NCBI RefSeq assembly: GCF_030161395.1
Contig: NZ_BSST01000001.1
Span: forward strand, 682,001 to 746,000
Direction of reading: 5' to 3'
DNA: 64,000 bases
Source of the DNA: Thalassotalea insulae
Lineage (GTDB): Bacteria > Pseudomonadota > Gammaproteobacteria > Enterobacterales > Alteromonadaceae
The position numbers and the translations under genes are program-made. The notes under the pieces were generated by a model. It ran no database searches. It had not been told where the DNA came from and saw only the letters and a program-made list of their open reading frames with translations. Below, one piece after another: positions 33,153 through 41,830 of the stretch (position 1 is the first letter of the stretch; each line of letters begins with the position of its first letter).

Positions 33153-35729
33153 TTAATGAGCAATAATTTCATCGGCAAAGATAAAACATTCTTGCCCAGC
33201 GCGTATATGCCAACTTGGCAATTTTGCTAGATTTTTCGCTTGCACTCGAATATAACGCGCAGCTTGGCGATTAAATGTGACAGAAAAACGTTTTTGCTGA
33301 TAATCAGGCATATTTTCTTGTGATTGATATGACAGTTCACCAACACCACTGAAGCGCTCGCCATCACTCGATAAAGCAAAGCGTACCTGACTTGGCAATA
33401 AAATAGAATGCAAAACACTTTGCAAAAATTCAATTTCAATCGATGAAATTTGTTGTTGCGCGCCAAGATCGATTACCACATCTAAATCTTTCTCACGATA
33501 GCCTTGCCATAGCGTTTGATAATCGGCTCCGCCGATAATACCGTCAACTAACGCATTATCACCGCCAGCACTATAACTTTCATCATATTGGCTTAATATT
33601 TTTATCGGCTTATTAACCGCCAAATGATCAACAGTTTCAATCTCACCGTAACGTTTTGCCTGTTTAAACCGTTCAAAATTATCACGTGCTTGCTGATTAT
33701 GCCGTGCAATCAATGGCTCATCAGTCGGCTTTGCCGTGACTGGCGTAAGATACATAGCATGACCGCCACTGCCGGCAAGTGCAACGCTTAACTTATCACC
33801 TTTTTTTACTCTATATGACTGAATGTTAATAGCAGTTGGATTTGCTTGATAACTGGTATTATTTGCATCGGCAAATATCCGCGCGAGATAAGTCGTCTCA
33901 GGAGCCAAAAAATCCAGCGAGAAAGTTAGTAAGCGCGGCTGCTCATCGGTCATACTGCCAATAAACCACTGCTGTTCAGCACGCCGGGCAGTGATAATGT
34001 AATCACCAATCTCACCCGTTAAGACTCTAGTTTCATCCCAGGTGGTTGGCACTTTTTCGATAAATTCAAACGCCGGTTGCTGGTGATAATTTTCGATCAT
34101 ATCCGCCGCCATCTGCAATGGACTATAAAGCACGACATACATTGCTAACTGCCGAGCCAACGTTGAATGAATGCGGTATTGCTGCTGCGGATCAAATAAA
34201 ATATTAAAAATCCCCGGCGTATAATCCAATGGCCCAGCTAATAACCGGGTAAAAGGTAAAGTCACTGTATGTTCTGGTGGATTACCAGCGCTCCAGCCAT
34301 TCCATTCCATACCGCGCGCGCCTTCACGGGTCATCATGTTCGGGTAGGTGCGGCGCAGTCCGGTTGGCTTAATCGGTTCATGGGCATTGACCATAATTTG
34401 ATGCTTCGCTGCCATTTCCAACACCTTACGGTAATGACTGACCATTTGCTGTCCATGATGATACATGCCTTCGGGCACCATATGGCCGGCATAGCCAGTT
34501 TTTATCGCGTGGACACCGGCCTCTTGGTAAAGCTTAAAAGCTTTATCCATCTGTTTTTCATACATCGGGATATTACCGCCGGTTTCATGATGGCCAATTA
34601 ACGCAACGCCGCGCTGCTTGCCATAATCCACAATTTCTTTTAGATCAAAATCTCTATAGGCCTTGGTAAAATCCTGAACATTCAAAGCGCTGTGCCAGCT
34701 TTCCCAGCCTTGATTCCAGCCTTCAACCAGTACGCCGCCAATATTGTGCTGGGCGGCAAAATCCATATAGGCCTTGGTATTTTCCGTAGTAGCGCCGTGT
34801 TTAGGCCCTGCCTGCCAAGTATACTTTCGCATATGCATGCCCCACCAGATCCCTAAGTATTTCATCGGTTTGATCCAGGAGGTATCCGCAACCACACTCG
34901 GTTCATTAAGGTTAACGATCAGATCGGATTCAATTAGCTTCGCAACATTATCCGCCACCTGTATCGTACGCCACGGGCTGTTAAACGGCGTTTGACCTTT
35001 GACTTTAATACCGTCCGGCCAAGGAACTAAATCACTCACTAAACGATAAGGATGCCCCTTACTTTTTACTAACGTCATACCGGCATAATTAGTCAGTGCC
35101 GCTTCATGAATACTAAAATATTGACCCGTTGCACTTTTAAAAGTGATAGGTGTATTGACCGCCTGCACTTTTGTTAACGGCGTTTGCTGATACAGCGCTT
35201 CGTAACTATCATAATCCGCCGGCGTCCACCAACTTTGTAGATCTTCAGTAAAGGTAAATTCCGTTTGTTCTGAAGTCATAGCAAAAGCTGTGATGTTAGG
35301 CTGCAAAGGCAATTGATAACGAAATGCGACACCATCATTATAAACGCGAAACACTATCTCTAACTGACGCGATAATTTCGTAGTTTCGATTAACTTAACC
35401 GTTAATTCCCGATAATGATTTACCGCCTGTTTTGACTGTCCCCACAATTTTTTCCAGCTTTCATTAACCTCACGCTCAGCCGCAGAAACTAAGACAAAAT
35501 TTTCAGTTAACGCAGGTTGTTGAGAAAATTCAAAGCCAAGTTTCGACGGCGCAATAATTTCATTCTTATGGCTAAAAACCCGATACTTGGCGACACCGTT
35601 ATCGATTAGAAACTCAAGTTGTAAATGATTATCCGGCGAGCGAATAAGTTTGCTTTCTCCACCATAGCCAATCGCCATATTGCAAAGCATTAGCATCAGC
35701 AAGGTCAGTAACACAGGAAGTTTTAACAT
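33153..35729 (-). CDS. GH97 family glycosidase, inverting SusB-like, with C-terminal discoidin-like domain
   Basis: 858 residues with a signal peptide. The N-terminal beta-sandwich and barrel match GH97. By spacing to SusB, Glu382 (GHHETGG) and Glu451 (NAHEPI) are the paired bases and Glu475 (ARGMEWN) the acid; the 69- and 24-residue intervals are the same as in SusB (Glu439, Glu508, Glu532, from memory). That makes it the inverting, alpha-glucosidase-like group. After residue about 700 a discoidin-type (F5/8) sugar-binding domain follows (VVIDLGAQQQISSIEIEFL to the end), which most GH97 lack. It may remove glucose from glucosylated N-glycans or act on another alpha-glucan. Confidence 0.92.
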   Translation of the reverse strand: MLKLPVLLTLLMLMLCNMAIGYGGESKLIRSPDNHLQLEFLIDNGVAKYRVFSHKNEIIAPSKLGFEFSQQPALTENFVLVSAAEREVNESWKKLWGQSKQAVNHYRELTVKLIETTKLSRQLEIVFRVYNDGVAFRYQLPLQPNITAFAMTSEQTEFTFTEDLQSWWTPADYDSYEALYQQTPLTKVQAVNTPITFKSATGQYFSIHEAALTNYAGMTLVKSKGHPYRLVSDLVPWPDGIKVKGQTPFNSPWRTIQVADNVAKLIESDLIVNLNEPSVVADTSWIKPMKYLGIWWGMHMRKYTWQAGPKHGATTENTKAYMDFAAQHNIGGVLVEGWNQGWESWHSALNVQDFTKAYRDFDLKEIVDYGKQRGVALIGHHETGGNIPMYEKQMDKAFKLYQEAGVHAIKTGYAGHMVPEGMYHHGQQMVSHYRKVLEMAAKHQIMVNAHEPIKPTGLRRTYPNMMTREGARGMEWNGWSAGNPPEHTVTLPFTRLLAGPLDYTPGIFNILFDPQQQYRIHSTLARQLAMYVVLYSPLQMAADMIENYHQQPAFEFIEKVPTTWDETRVLTGEIGDYIITARRAEQQWFIGSMTDEQPRLLTFSLDFLAPETTYLARIFADANNTSYQANPTAINIQSYRVKKGDKLSVALAGSGGHAMYLTPVTAKPTDEPLIARHNQQARDNFERFKQAKRYGEIETVDHLAVNKPIKILSQYDESYSAGGDNALVDGIIGGADYQTLWQGYREKDLDVVIDLGAQQQISSIEIEFLQSVLHSILLPSQVRFALSSDGERFSGVGELSYQSQENMPDYQQKRFSVTFNRQAARYIRVQAKNLAKLPSWHIRAGQECFIFADEIIAH

Positions 35730-35780
35730 GCGTATGTTTTTTAAAATAATGAGAATTGAACGAGTCAGCGATTTGCCGAC

Positions 35781-36764
35781 TCAAGATAAAATACTTTTAG
35801 CATCAATAAGTTCAGTGCCAGATTTAGCCGTTACAGCATAATTAAAGCCCGGTTGAATACAATAAGAGCCATACTCACCTGATTTACTTAATGCCAAAAA
35901 GCCAACCTGAAACTTTTGGTAGTCACCAAGTTTATCGGCGATACGTTCAACCGCCGCCATACAAGCCTCAGTAGGACTCATGCCTTGACGCATCATCTCA
36001 ACCACTAAATGACAACCAACGGTTTTGATCATTAACTCGCCCATGCCAGTAGCTGTTGCCGCCCCCACTTCATTATCAACATACAGCCCAGCGCCAATAA
36101 TCGGTGAATCCCCCACTCGCCCTGCCATTTTATAGGCAGCACCGCTGGTCGTGCAGGCACCTGATAAATCGCCATTATTATCTAATGCCAACATGCCGAT
36201 GGTATCGTGATTTTCAATATTGATCACCGGCTGATATTTTGATTGTTTGAGCCATTCTCGCCAGTCAGCTTCCGCCTGCTGAGTAAGCAAGTTTTCTTCC
36301 TTAAAGCCTTGCGCTTTGGCAAATTGCAACGCGCCCTCTCCCACTAACATCACATGTGGGGTTTTCTCCATCACCAAACGAGCAACAGAAATAGGATGTT
36401 TGATATGTTGCAGGCAGGCGACTGAACCGGCGTTTTGCTGTTCATCCATAATACAGGCATCTAAGGTAACGTTACCTTCCCGGTCAGGATATCCGCCCAA
36501 GCCAACCGTACGAACATTCGGATCAGCTTCCGGTACGCGCACACCTTGCTCTACCGCATCTATCGCTTTACCGCCATGTTGTAACACTTGCCAGGCCGCC
36601 TGATTGGCCGCTACCCCATGCTCCCAAGTTGAGATCACTATCGGTTTAGTAGCGTGTGATGGCACGGCCTTTTTTTCCTTTGCGATTACTCGAGACAATA
36701 TTCCGGCGCCAAGCGTTGACGCTCCAGCCAAAGAGTACTTTAAAAATGCGCGTTTACTGGTCAT
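35781..36764 (-). CDS. N4-(beta-N-acetylglucosaminyl)-L-asparaginase-like Ntn hydrolase
   Basis: Cleaves GlcNAc from asparagine, the last link of an N-glycan on a peptide. The 327-residue chain begins with an export leader having a KR pair (TSKRAFLKYSLAGAS), probably a Tat-type signal. The self-cleavage nucleophile Thr188 lies in ENHDTIGMLALD, and glycine-rich substrate blocks GGYPDREGNVTLDACIM and GVRVPEADPNVRTVG fit glycosylasparaginase more than isoaspartyl peptidase. It lies 10 bp after the kinase gene, with GH85 in the same regulon, which strongly supports this role. Export to the periplasm would fit imported glycopeptide stubs. Confidence 0.87.
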   Translation of the reverse strand: MTSKRAFLKYSLAGASTLGAGILSRVIAKEKKAVPSHATKPIVISTWEHGVAANQAAWQVLQHGGKAIDAVEQGVRVPEADPNVRTVGLGGYPDREGNVTLDACIMDEQQNAGSVACLQHIKHPISVARLVMEKTPHVMLVGEGALQFAKAQGFKEENLLTQQAEADWREWLKQSKYQPVINIENHDTIGMLALDNNGDLSGACTTSGAAYKMAGRVGDSPIIGAGLYVDNEVGAATATGMGELMIKTVGCHLVVEMMRQGMSPTEACMAAVERIADKLGDYQKFQVGFLALSKSGEYGSYCIQPGFNYAVTAKSGTELIDAKSILS

Positions 36765-36773
36765 GATCCCGCC

Positions 36774-37688
36774 TTATGATAATGATGTGCTAATTAACTG
36801 ATGTTGCTGTTTGGCAAAACAAATAGCGCCGTATTCTGCACTGTGAATTGGTGCTGATAATTGCGTCACTATGTCGCTATCTAAATAATGCACTAACTGC
36901 TGTGCAACGCCGCCAATGAGCGAAATACGCGGCGGGTTGGTTTGTGCCAGCTGTTTGATAATCCGGGTTAAAAATTCGCTGCTATCAGCAATAATGTGAC
37001 GAGCAACAGTATCTCCCTGCTCTGCCGCTCGAAAGACTAACGGCGCTAAAGTGCCATATTCTCTTGCTTTCGCATCGGCCAGTTTGTCTGCTAACAGATA
37101 ACCTCGAGCTTCAAGCTGCTCAAATAACAATTCACTGAGCAAGGTTTGTGGTGCTAAATGATCATGAGCCAGTAATGCTGCCTGAACCGCCTGATAACCG
37201 AGCCAGGAACCACTACAATGATCCGCTTGCAAAAAGCCATAACCACCAATTGCTGTTTTTTGCCCGTTCACCATAGACAAGGCACTAAAACCGGTACCGA
37301 CAATCACCACCGCACCATCTTTACCATCATGAGCGCCAAGAGTGGCAGCATGGAGATCATCGGTATAATAAATCGCATGAAACGGATGCTGCCACTGCTC
37401 CATCATTGTCCGATAACGAGGTAAATGCAGCCCAGCGAGCCCTGCACCAACCACAAGTCGCTTAAGATGCTGTTCTGATAAACCCGCCTGACATAACGCC
37501 ATATTGATTGCATTAGTCATTGACTGGATCACCGTCGACAGGCCATGAGACGGATTGGCGGTGCCGCCTAACCCCTGACCTAATAATTCCCCGGATGGAC
37601 CGACAATGCGAACCCGGCAATTAGTGCCTCCACCGTCAATACCTACATATAAAATATCACTGTGTGTTGTATTCATTGTGTTTGCCAT
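36774..37688 (-). CDS. BadF/BadG-type sugar kinase, probably N-acetylglucosamine kinase
   Basis: 304 residues from MANTMNTTHSDILYVGIDGGG. The phosphate-binding block DGGGTNCRVRIVG and the adenine-side block ISLIGGVAQQL are the BadF/BadG ATPase fold used by GlcNAc kinases of mammalian type. VVGAGLAGLHLPRY and VGTGFSALSMVNG fit too. I chose the Met at 37688 with ACAGG before it; a GTG 18 bases upstream overlaps the GH92 stop. In this operon the likely product is GlcNAc 6-phosphate. NagA and NagB are not in the window. Confidence 0.83.
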   Translation of the reverse strand: MANTMNTTHSDILYVGIDGGGTNCRVRIVGPSGELLGQGLGGTANPSHGLSTVIQSMTNAINMALCQAGLSEQHLKRLVVGAGLAGLHLPRYRTMMEQWQHPFHAIYYTDDLHAATLGAHDGKDGAVVIVGTGFSALSMVNGQKTAIGGYGFLQADHCSGSWLGYQAVQAALLAHDHLAPQTLLSELLFEQLEARGYLLADKLADAKAREYGTLAPLVFRAAEQGDTVARHIIADSSEFLTRIIKQLAQTNPPRISLIGGVAQQLVHYLDSDIVTQLSAPIHSAEYGAICFAKQQHQLISTSLS

Positions 37689-37702
37689 TAAACCTGTCGT
37701 TA

Positions 37703-39934
37703 TCACTGCTGAAATAAAAAGCTTAATGAACCACCTGCCATAACTTCATCATATGTCAGATAATGACGTTTTAAGCTTTGCCCGTTAAGCTTAATCGCAT
37801 CGACAAAATTATCGCCTGTGTTACCTTGCTCACCAATAACAAATTCTTTATTGTCCGCCAGCTTGATCGTAACCTGCTCAAATAATGGTGTGCCAAAAAC
37901 AAAACGTCCATCAGCTGGGTTAACCGGATAAAAGCCCAGTGCACTTAACACATACCATGACGACATTTGTCCAACATCATCATTACCAGCTAAACCATCG
38001 GGTTCAGCGCGATACATACGTTCCCTGATCTCTTTGATCCGCGCTTCACCTTTCCATTTTTGCTGAGTAAATGCATATAAATACGGAATATGATGACAAG
38101 GTTCATTGCCATGAGCATATTGACCGATAAGCCCAGAAATATCGGGAGAAACATCGCCTTCCATCTCAGAACTGACGGTAAATAGTTGATCAAGTTTATT
38201 GATAAACGCCTGCTCACCACCAAACAAAGCCTTTAAACCGATAACGTCATGCGGGACAAACCAAGTATATTGCCAAGCATTTGCTTCGGTATAATCGGTG
38301 GTGCGATGATCAACATGCGTCGGGCTAAAGTTTTTCACCCATCGCCCATGTTGATCTTTACCGCGCATAAATCCAACATTGGCATCAAACAACTGGTTAT
38401 AAGCCTGTGCTCGCTTGCTAAAATACTGATAATCTTTCTCTTTATCCAGAGACTTAGCTAATTGCGCAATCGCCCAATCGTCATAGGCATACTCCAGCGT
38501 TTTTGACACCGCTTCAACTTCGAGCTCTGACGGGATATAGCCGTATTTACGGAACAAATCGATACCAAAACGATTTTGCATTGCCGAGGTTTTACTCGCT
38601 TCTAACAGTTTTTCGCCACTGACAGTTGTCAATCCTTTTAAGTAGGCGTCAACCAGCACTGGCACCGCATGGTAGCCGATCATGACATCGGTTTCGTTCG
38701 ACATCAGATCCCAGGTCGGCAACACGCCGGCTTCATCGTAAAATGCGACCATGGATTTGACTAAATCATCGACGAGTTCTGGGTTAGTAATAGTTAATAG
38801 CGGATGCAAAGCACGAAAGGTATCCCACAATGAAAACAGGGTATATCGATTATAGCCATCTGCTTTATGAGTTTTACCATCAGCGCCATAATATTCACCG
38901 TTGGCGTCACTAAAGAGATGGGGCGCAATAAAGGCATGATAAAGCGCAGTATAGAACTTAGTTTTTGAAAGCTTATCGCTATCTTTAACCTCAATTTTAT
39001 TGAGTTGATTACGCCATAAATTTTCAGCCGCCAACTTTGTTTTTTCAAAATCAAATTCCGGCGCTTCCAACGCTATATTTTTGCCGGCACCGTCGATACT
39101 CGCATAAGAAATGCCGACTTTTACCGTGATACTGTTCCCTGCTGATTGCGGAAAACTCAATACTGCTTCCGTTTTCTCAGCCTGCACTGTGTCTCCACTA
39201 ACCGTAGTTTTATCTTGATATAACTGATAGTTAAACGGTTGACTGAATTCCATAGTGAAATATACCGGTTGGAACTTGGCCCAGCCGGACGATTTACGAT
39301 AGCCAACAAGTTTAGTATCACTTTCTACCTTAAAATAAGTGTCCACCGCTTTGTCATAGTTTTGTGCATAGCCCAAGTCCACTAACAATTGCGGCGTTCC
39401 TTTGTTGCCAAAGGTGTATCGATGCACGCCAACGCGCGCACTGGCGGTAAGTTCAGCTTTAATATCAGGTTCACTAAGATACACCGAATAATAACCCGCT
39501 GACGCTTGCTCATCTTCTTTTTGATAAGTAGCGTAAAGGTGCTTCATTTCGTTGTCTGTATTTTGCGGATAGCTTGAGACAAACGGCATCACCAGAATAT
39601 CCAGTAAATCACCAACGCCAGTGCCAGATAAATGGGTATGACTAAATCCCAATAAAGTACTGTCGGAATAATGATAACCTGAGGTCCAGTCCCATCGTTC
39701 TTTCGTTAAGTTATCCGGGCTTAACTGCACCATACCAAAGGGGACAGTAGCGCCAGGAAAAGTATGACCGTGGCCACCAGTGCCAATAAACGGATCAACA
39801 TAGGAAAGTACATCTTGCTTCGCCACATTTTCGGTTTGTAGTTGCGATGTGTTTTCTGTAGCTACTTGCTCTTTATTACAGGCGAATAACAATACGAATA
39901 CTGCGCCTAAACATGCCATCGATTTTTTCATCAT
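37703..39934 (-). CDS. GH92 alpha-mannosidase, lipoprotein
   Basis: 743 residues. A lipobox (LFAC, Cys19) anchors it in the outer membrane. GH92 enzymes are calcium-dependent inverting alpha-mannosidases. The canonical general acid Glu414 lies in DLMSNETDVMIGYHAVPV, and the base pair Asp652-Asp653 in AGNDDVGQMSSWYVLSALGFYPV. The N-terminal part reads DVLSYVDPFIGTGGHGHTFPGA, and GYHYSDSTLLGFSHTHLSGTG follows. These features fit the active alpha-1,2- or alpha-1,3-mannosidase groups. It is third in unit A, 86 bp after the symporter gene. Confidence 0.95.
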   Translation of the reverse strand: MMKKSMACLGAVFVLLFACNKEQVATENTSQLQTENVAKQDVLSYVDPFIGTGGHGHTFPGATVPFGMVQLSPDNLTKERWDWTSGYHYSDSTLLGFSHTHLSGTGVGDLLDILVMPFVSSYPQNTDNEMKHLYATYQKEDEQASAGYYSVYLSEPDIKAELTASARVGVHRYTFGNKGTPQLLVDLGYAQNYDKAVDTYFKVESDTKLVGYRKSSGWAKFQPVYFTMEFSQPFNYQLYQDKTTVSGDTVQAEKTEAVLSFPQSAGNSITVKVGISYASIDGAGKNIALEAPEFDFEKTKLAAENLWRNQLNKIEVKDSDKLSKTKFYTALYHAFIAPHLFSDANGEYYGADGKTHKADGYNRYTLFSLWDTFRALHPLLTITNPELVDDLVKSMVAFYDEAGVLPTWDLMSNETDVMIGYHAVPVLVDAYLKGLTTVSGEKLLEASKTSAMQNRFGIDLFRKYGYIPSELEVEAVSKTLEYAYDDWAIAQLAKSLDKEKDYQYFSKRAQAYNQLFDANVGFMRGKDQHGRWVKNFSPTHVDHRTTDYTEANAWQYTWFVPHDVIGLKALFGGEQAFINKLDQLFTVSSEMEGDVSPDISGLIGQYAHGNEPCHHIPYLYAFTQQKWKGEARIKEIRERMYRAEPDGLAGNDDVGQMSSWYVLSALGFYPVNPADGRFVFGTPLFEQVTIKLADNKEFVIGEQGNTGDNFVDAIKLNGQSLKRHYLTYDEVMAGGSLSFLFQQ

Positions 39935-40019
39935 AGTTACTTAATTCTTATAATTCATTACTTAATATTTAGTCATTTTAACAACAACTTTCTCGCGTAT
40001 TGACGCTCTCTAAAAGCGG

Positions 40020-41810
40020 TTAATCCTCTAATTTGTCGTACCAATTTTTCTTTAAAATAAAAGAAGTCACTAACATCACCACCAAGGCTATTGCCATAGA
40101 AAAATGCTCTTTGATCACTAGGTAAATAGGCAATACCACCAAAGATATTTGCCAGGTCATGCCAACCACAATGTTAAACAGATCACGATAAAAATGACGG
40201 TTACCTTTAAAGTCAGGATTTTTCGCCACTACCTTGTCATGAATAGGCTGCCAAAAGCCCCAAGGCCGGACATTTTGATAAAATGCCATGAGCACTTCAT
40301 CATCTTCCGGCGGTGTCATAAAGGTACCAACAATCGAACCCATCAATCCAGCGAGCAATAAAAACGGAAATGCATATAAAGGTTGTAGCTGCGGAAACAA
40401 TAAAGGTAGTGCTAATGACGCAGCAAGCCCTGAGATCATGCCCCAAAAATAACCATAAGCATTAAAACGCCACCAATGCCATTTCAGTAAATTCGCCGCA
40501 GCATAGCCACCGAACAGCGCCCCAAAAATCCATTGCATAATGTCGTTAATGCTAGTGATTAAAAAACCGACACCAACACCAACAACCACTAACAAAGTCG
40601 ATACCAGATAACTCATCAGTACATATTCGCGCTCGCTGCCATCAGGCTTGAAGTAGCGTTTATAGACATCGTTAACCAAATACGCAGGAGCCGCGTTAAC
40701 CGATGCAGCATAAGTTGACATAAAGGCCGCCAGTAAACCGGCAATTAGTAAGCCGCTTAAGCCAACCGGGATAAAATGACTAATGGCATAAGGCAAAATT
40801 TGTTCAAAATCAAAGATCTTATTGCTAGATTGGAGCTCAGGCCCGATATAAACCAGCGCCAGTACAGTTAAGCCCGCCACCATCATATAACGAGGAAAAA
40901 ACATCACTAACGAGACAATTCCACTCATTTTTGCCGCGTCTTTTGCTGATTTTGCCGCTAAAATACGCTGCATATCGTAATTAGGTACAGGCCCCGCCAA
41001 GCTCGATAAAACGCCTTTAAACAGCATCATCATAAAAAAGAAACCAAACAGGCTAAAGCCATCATCCTGAATTTTCTGATTAACCGAATCTATTACTCCA
41101 CTCCAGTTTAAATCAAGCTGCCAGCCAAAAAACAAGTCTTTCCATCCCTCAGGAGTCGCCTCGGCTAACGCCTCTGCACTCACCATATCCATCGCAATTA
41201 CACCAACGGCTATTGCTGCTATGGTCATAATAATAAACTGCAATATTTCGGTAAAAACCACGCTATACATGCCACCTTTGACCACATATAAAGTCGTGAC
41301 AGCAAAAATAATTAATGCGTAAGTGTCAGGTGATAACTGCCAGGGGAAAAAGATCACCGCAAATTTTCCTATGCCTTTAAATGCATATGAGATAAAGCCA
41401 ATAGCACTAACAACTGCAAAAATCACCACCGCAAGATGACAAAGCTCAGCGCCCCGGCCGGTGCCAAATCGCGTTTTTAACCATTCAGCGCCTGTCATAA
41501 CATTAGAACGACGTAACCAGGCAGATAAATAGACCATCAAAAACACTTGATTGAAAATCGGCCAAATCCAAGGCAACCACGCACTTTTTAAGCCATAAAC
41601 AAAGCACATAGACACCAGCCACATGGTACCTGCGATATCAAACATCCCCGAAGCATTCGACACGCCTAACGCCCACCAAGGGATTTTGTTGCCTCCTAAA
41701 AAGTAGGCATCTAAGTTAGAGGCTGCTTTTTTTGAGATATAAAAACCAATCCCGACCGTGATCAGTAAATACAGCGCAATAATAAGCAGATCAATGGGAT
41801 GTAACGACAT
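40020..41810 (-). CDS. Sodium:solute symporter (SSS family)
   Basis: 596 residues with about 14 membrane helices, beginning MSLHPIDLLIIALYLLITVGIGFYIS. The SSS signature region is clear (GGMYSVVFTEILQFIIMTIAAIAVG), and the sodium-site block SGLLIAGLLAAFMSTYAASVN. It takes up a small solute at the inner membrane, here probably mannose, GlcNAc or a short oligosaccharide. It is second in unit A, 21 bp after GH2. Confidence 0.93.
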   Translation of the reverse strand: MSLHPIDLLIIALYLLITVGIGFYISKKAASNLDAYFLGGNKIPWWALGVSNASGMFDIAGTMWLVSMCFVYGLKSAWLPWIWPIFNQVFLMVYLSAWLRRSNVMTGAEWLKTRFGTGRGAELCHLAVVIFAVVSAIGFISYAFKGIGKFAVIFFPWQLSPDTYALIIFAVTTLYVVKGGMYSVVFTEILQFIIMTIAAIAVGVIAMDMVSAEALAEATPEGWKDLFFGWQLDLNWSGVIDSVNQKIQDDGFSLFGFFFMMMLFKGVLSSLAGPVPNYDMQRILAAKSAKDAAKMSGIVSLVMFFPRYMMVAGLTVLALVYIGPELQSSNKIFDFEQILPYAISHFIPVGLSGLLIAGLLAAFMSTYAASVNAAPAYLVNDVYKRYFKPDGSEREYVLMSYLVSTLLVVVGVGVGFLITSINDIMQWIFGALFGGYAAANLLKWHWWRFNAYGYFWGMISGLAASLALPLLFPQLQPLYAFPFLLLAGLMGSIVGTFMTPPEDDEVLMAFYQNVRPWGFWQPIHDKVVAKNPDFKGNRHFYRDLFNIVVGMTWQISLVVLPIYLVIKEHFSMAIALVVMLVTSFILKKNWYDKLED

Positions 41811-41830
41811 AAAGAACCTTATAATTATTG

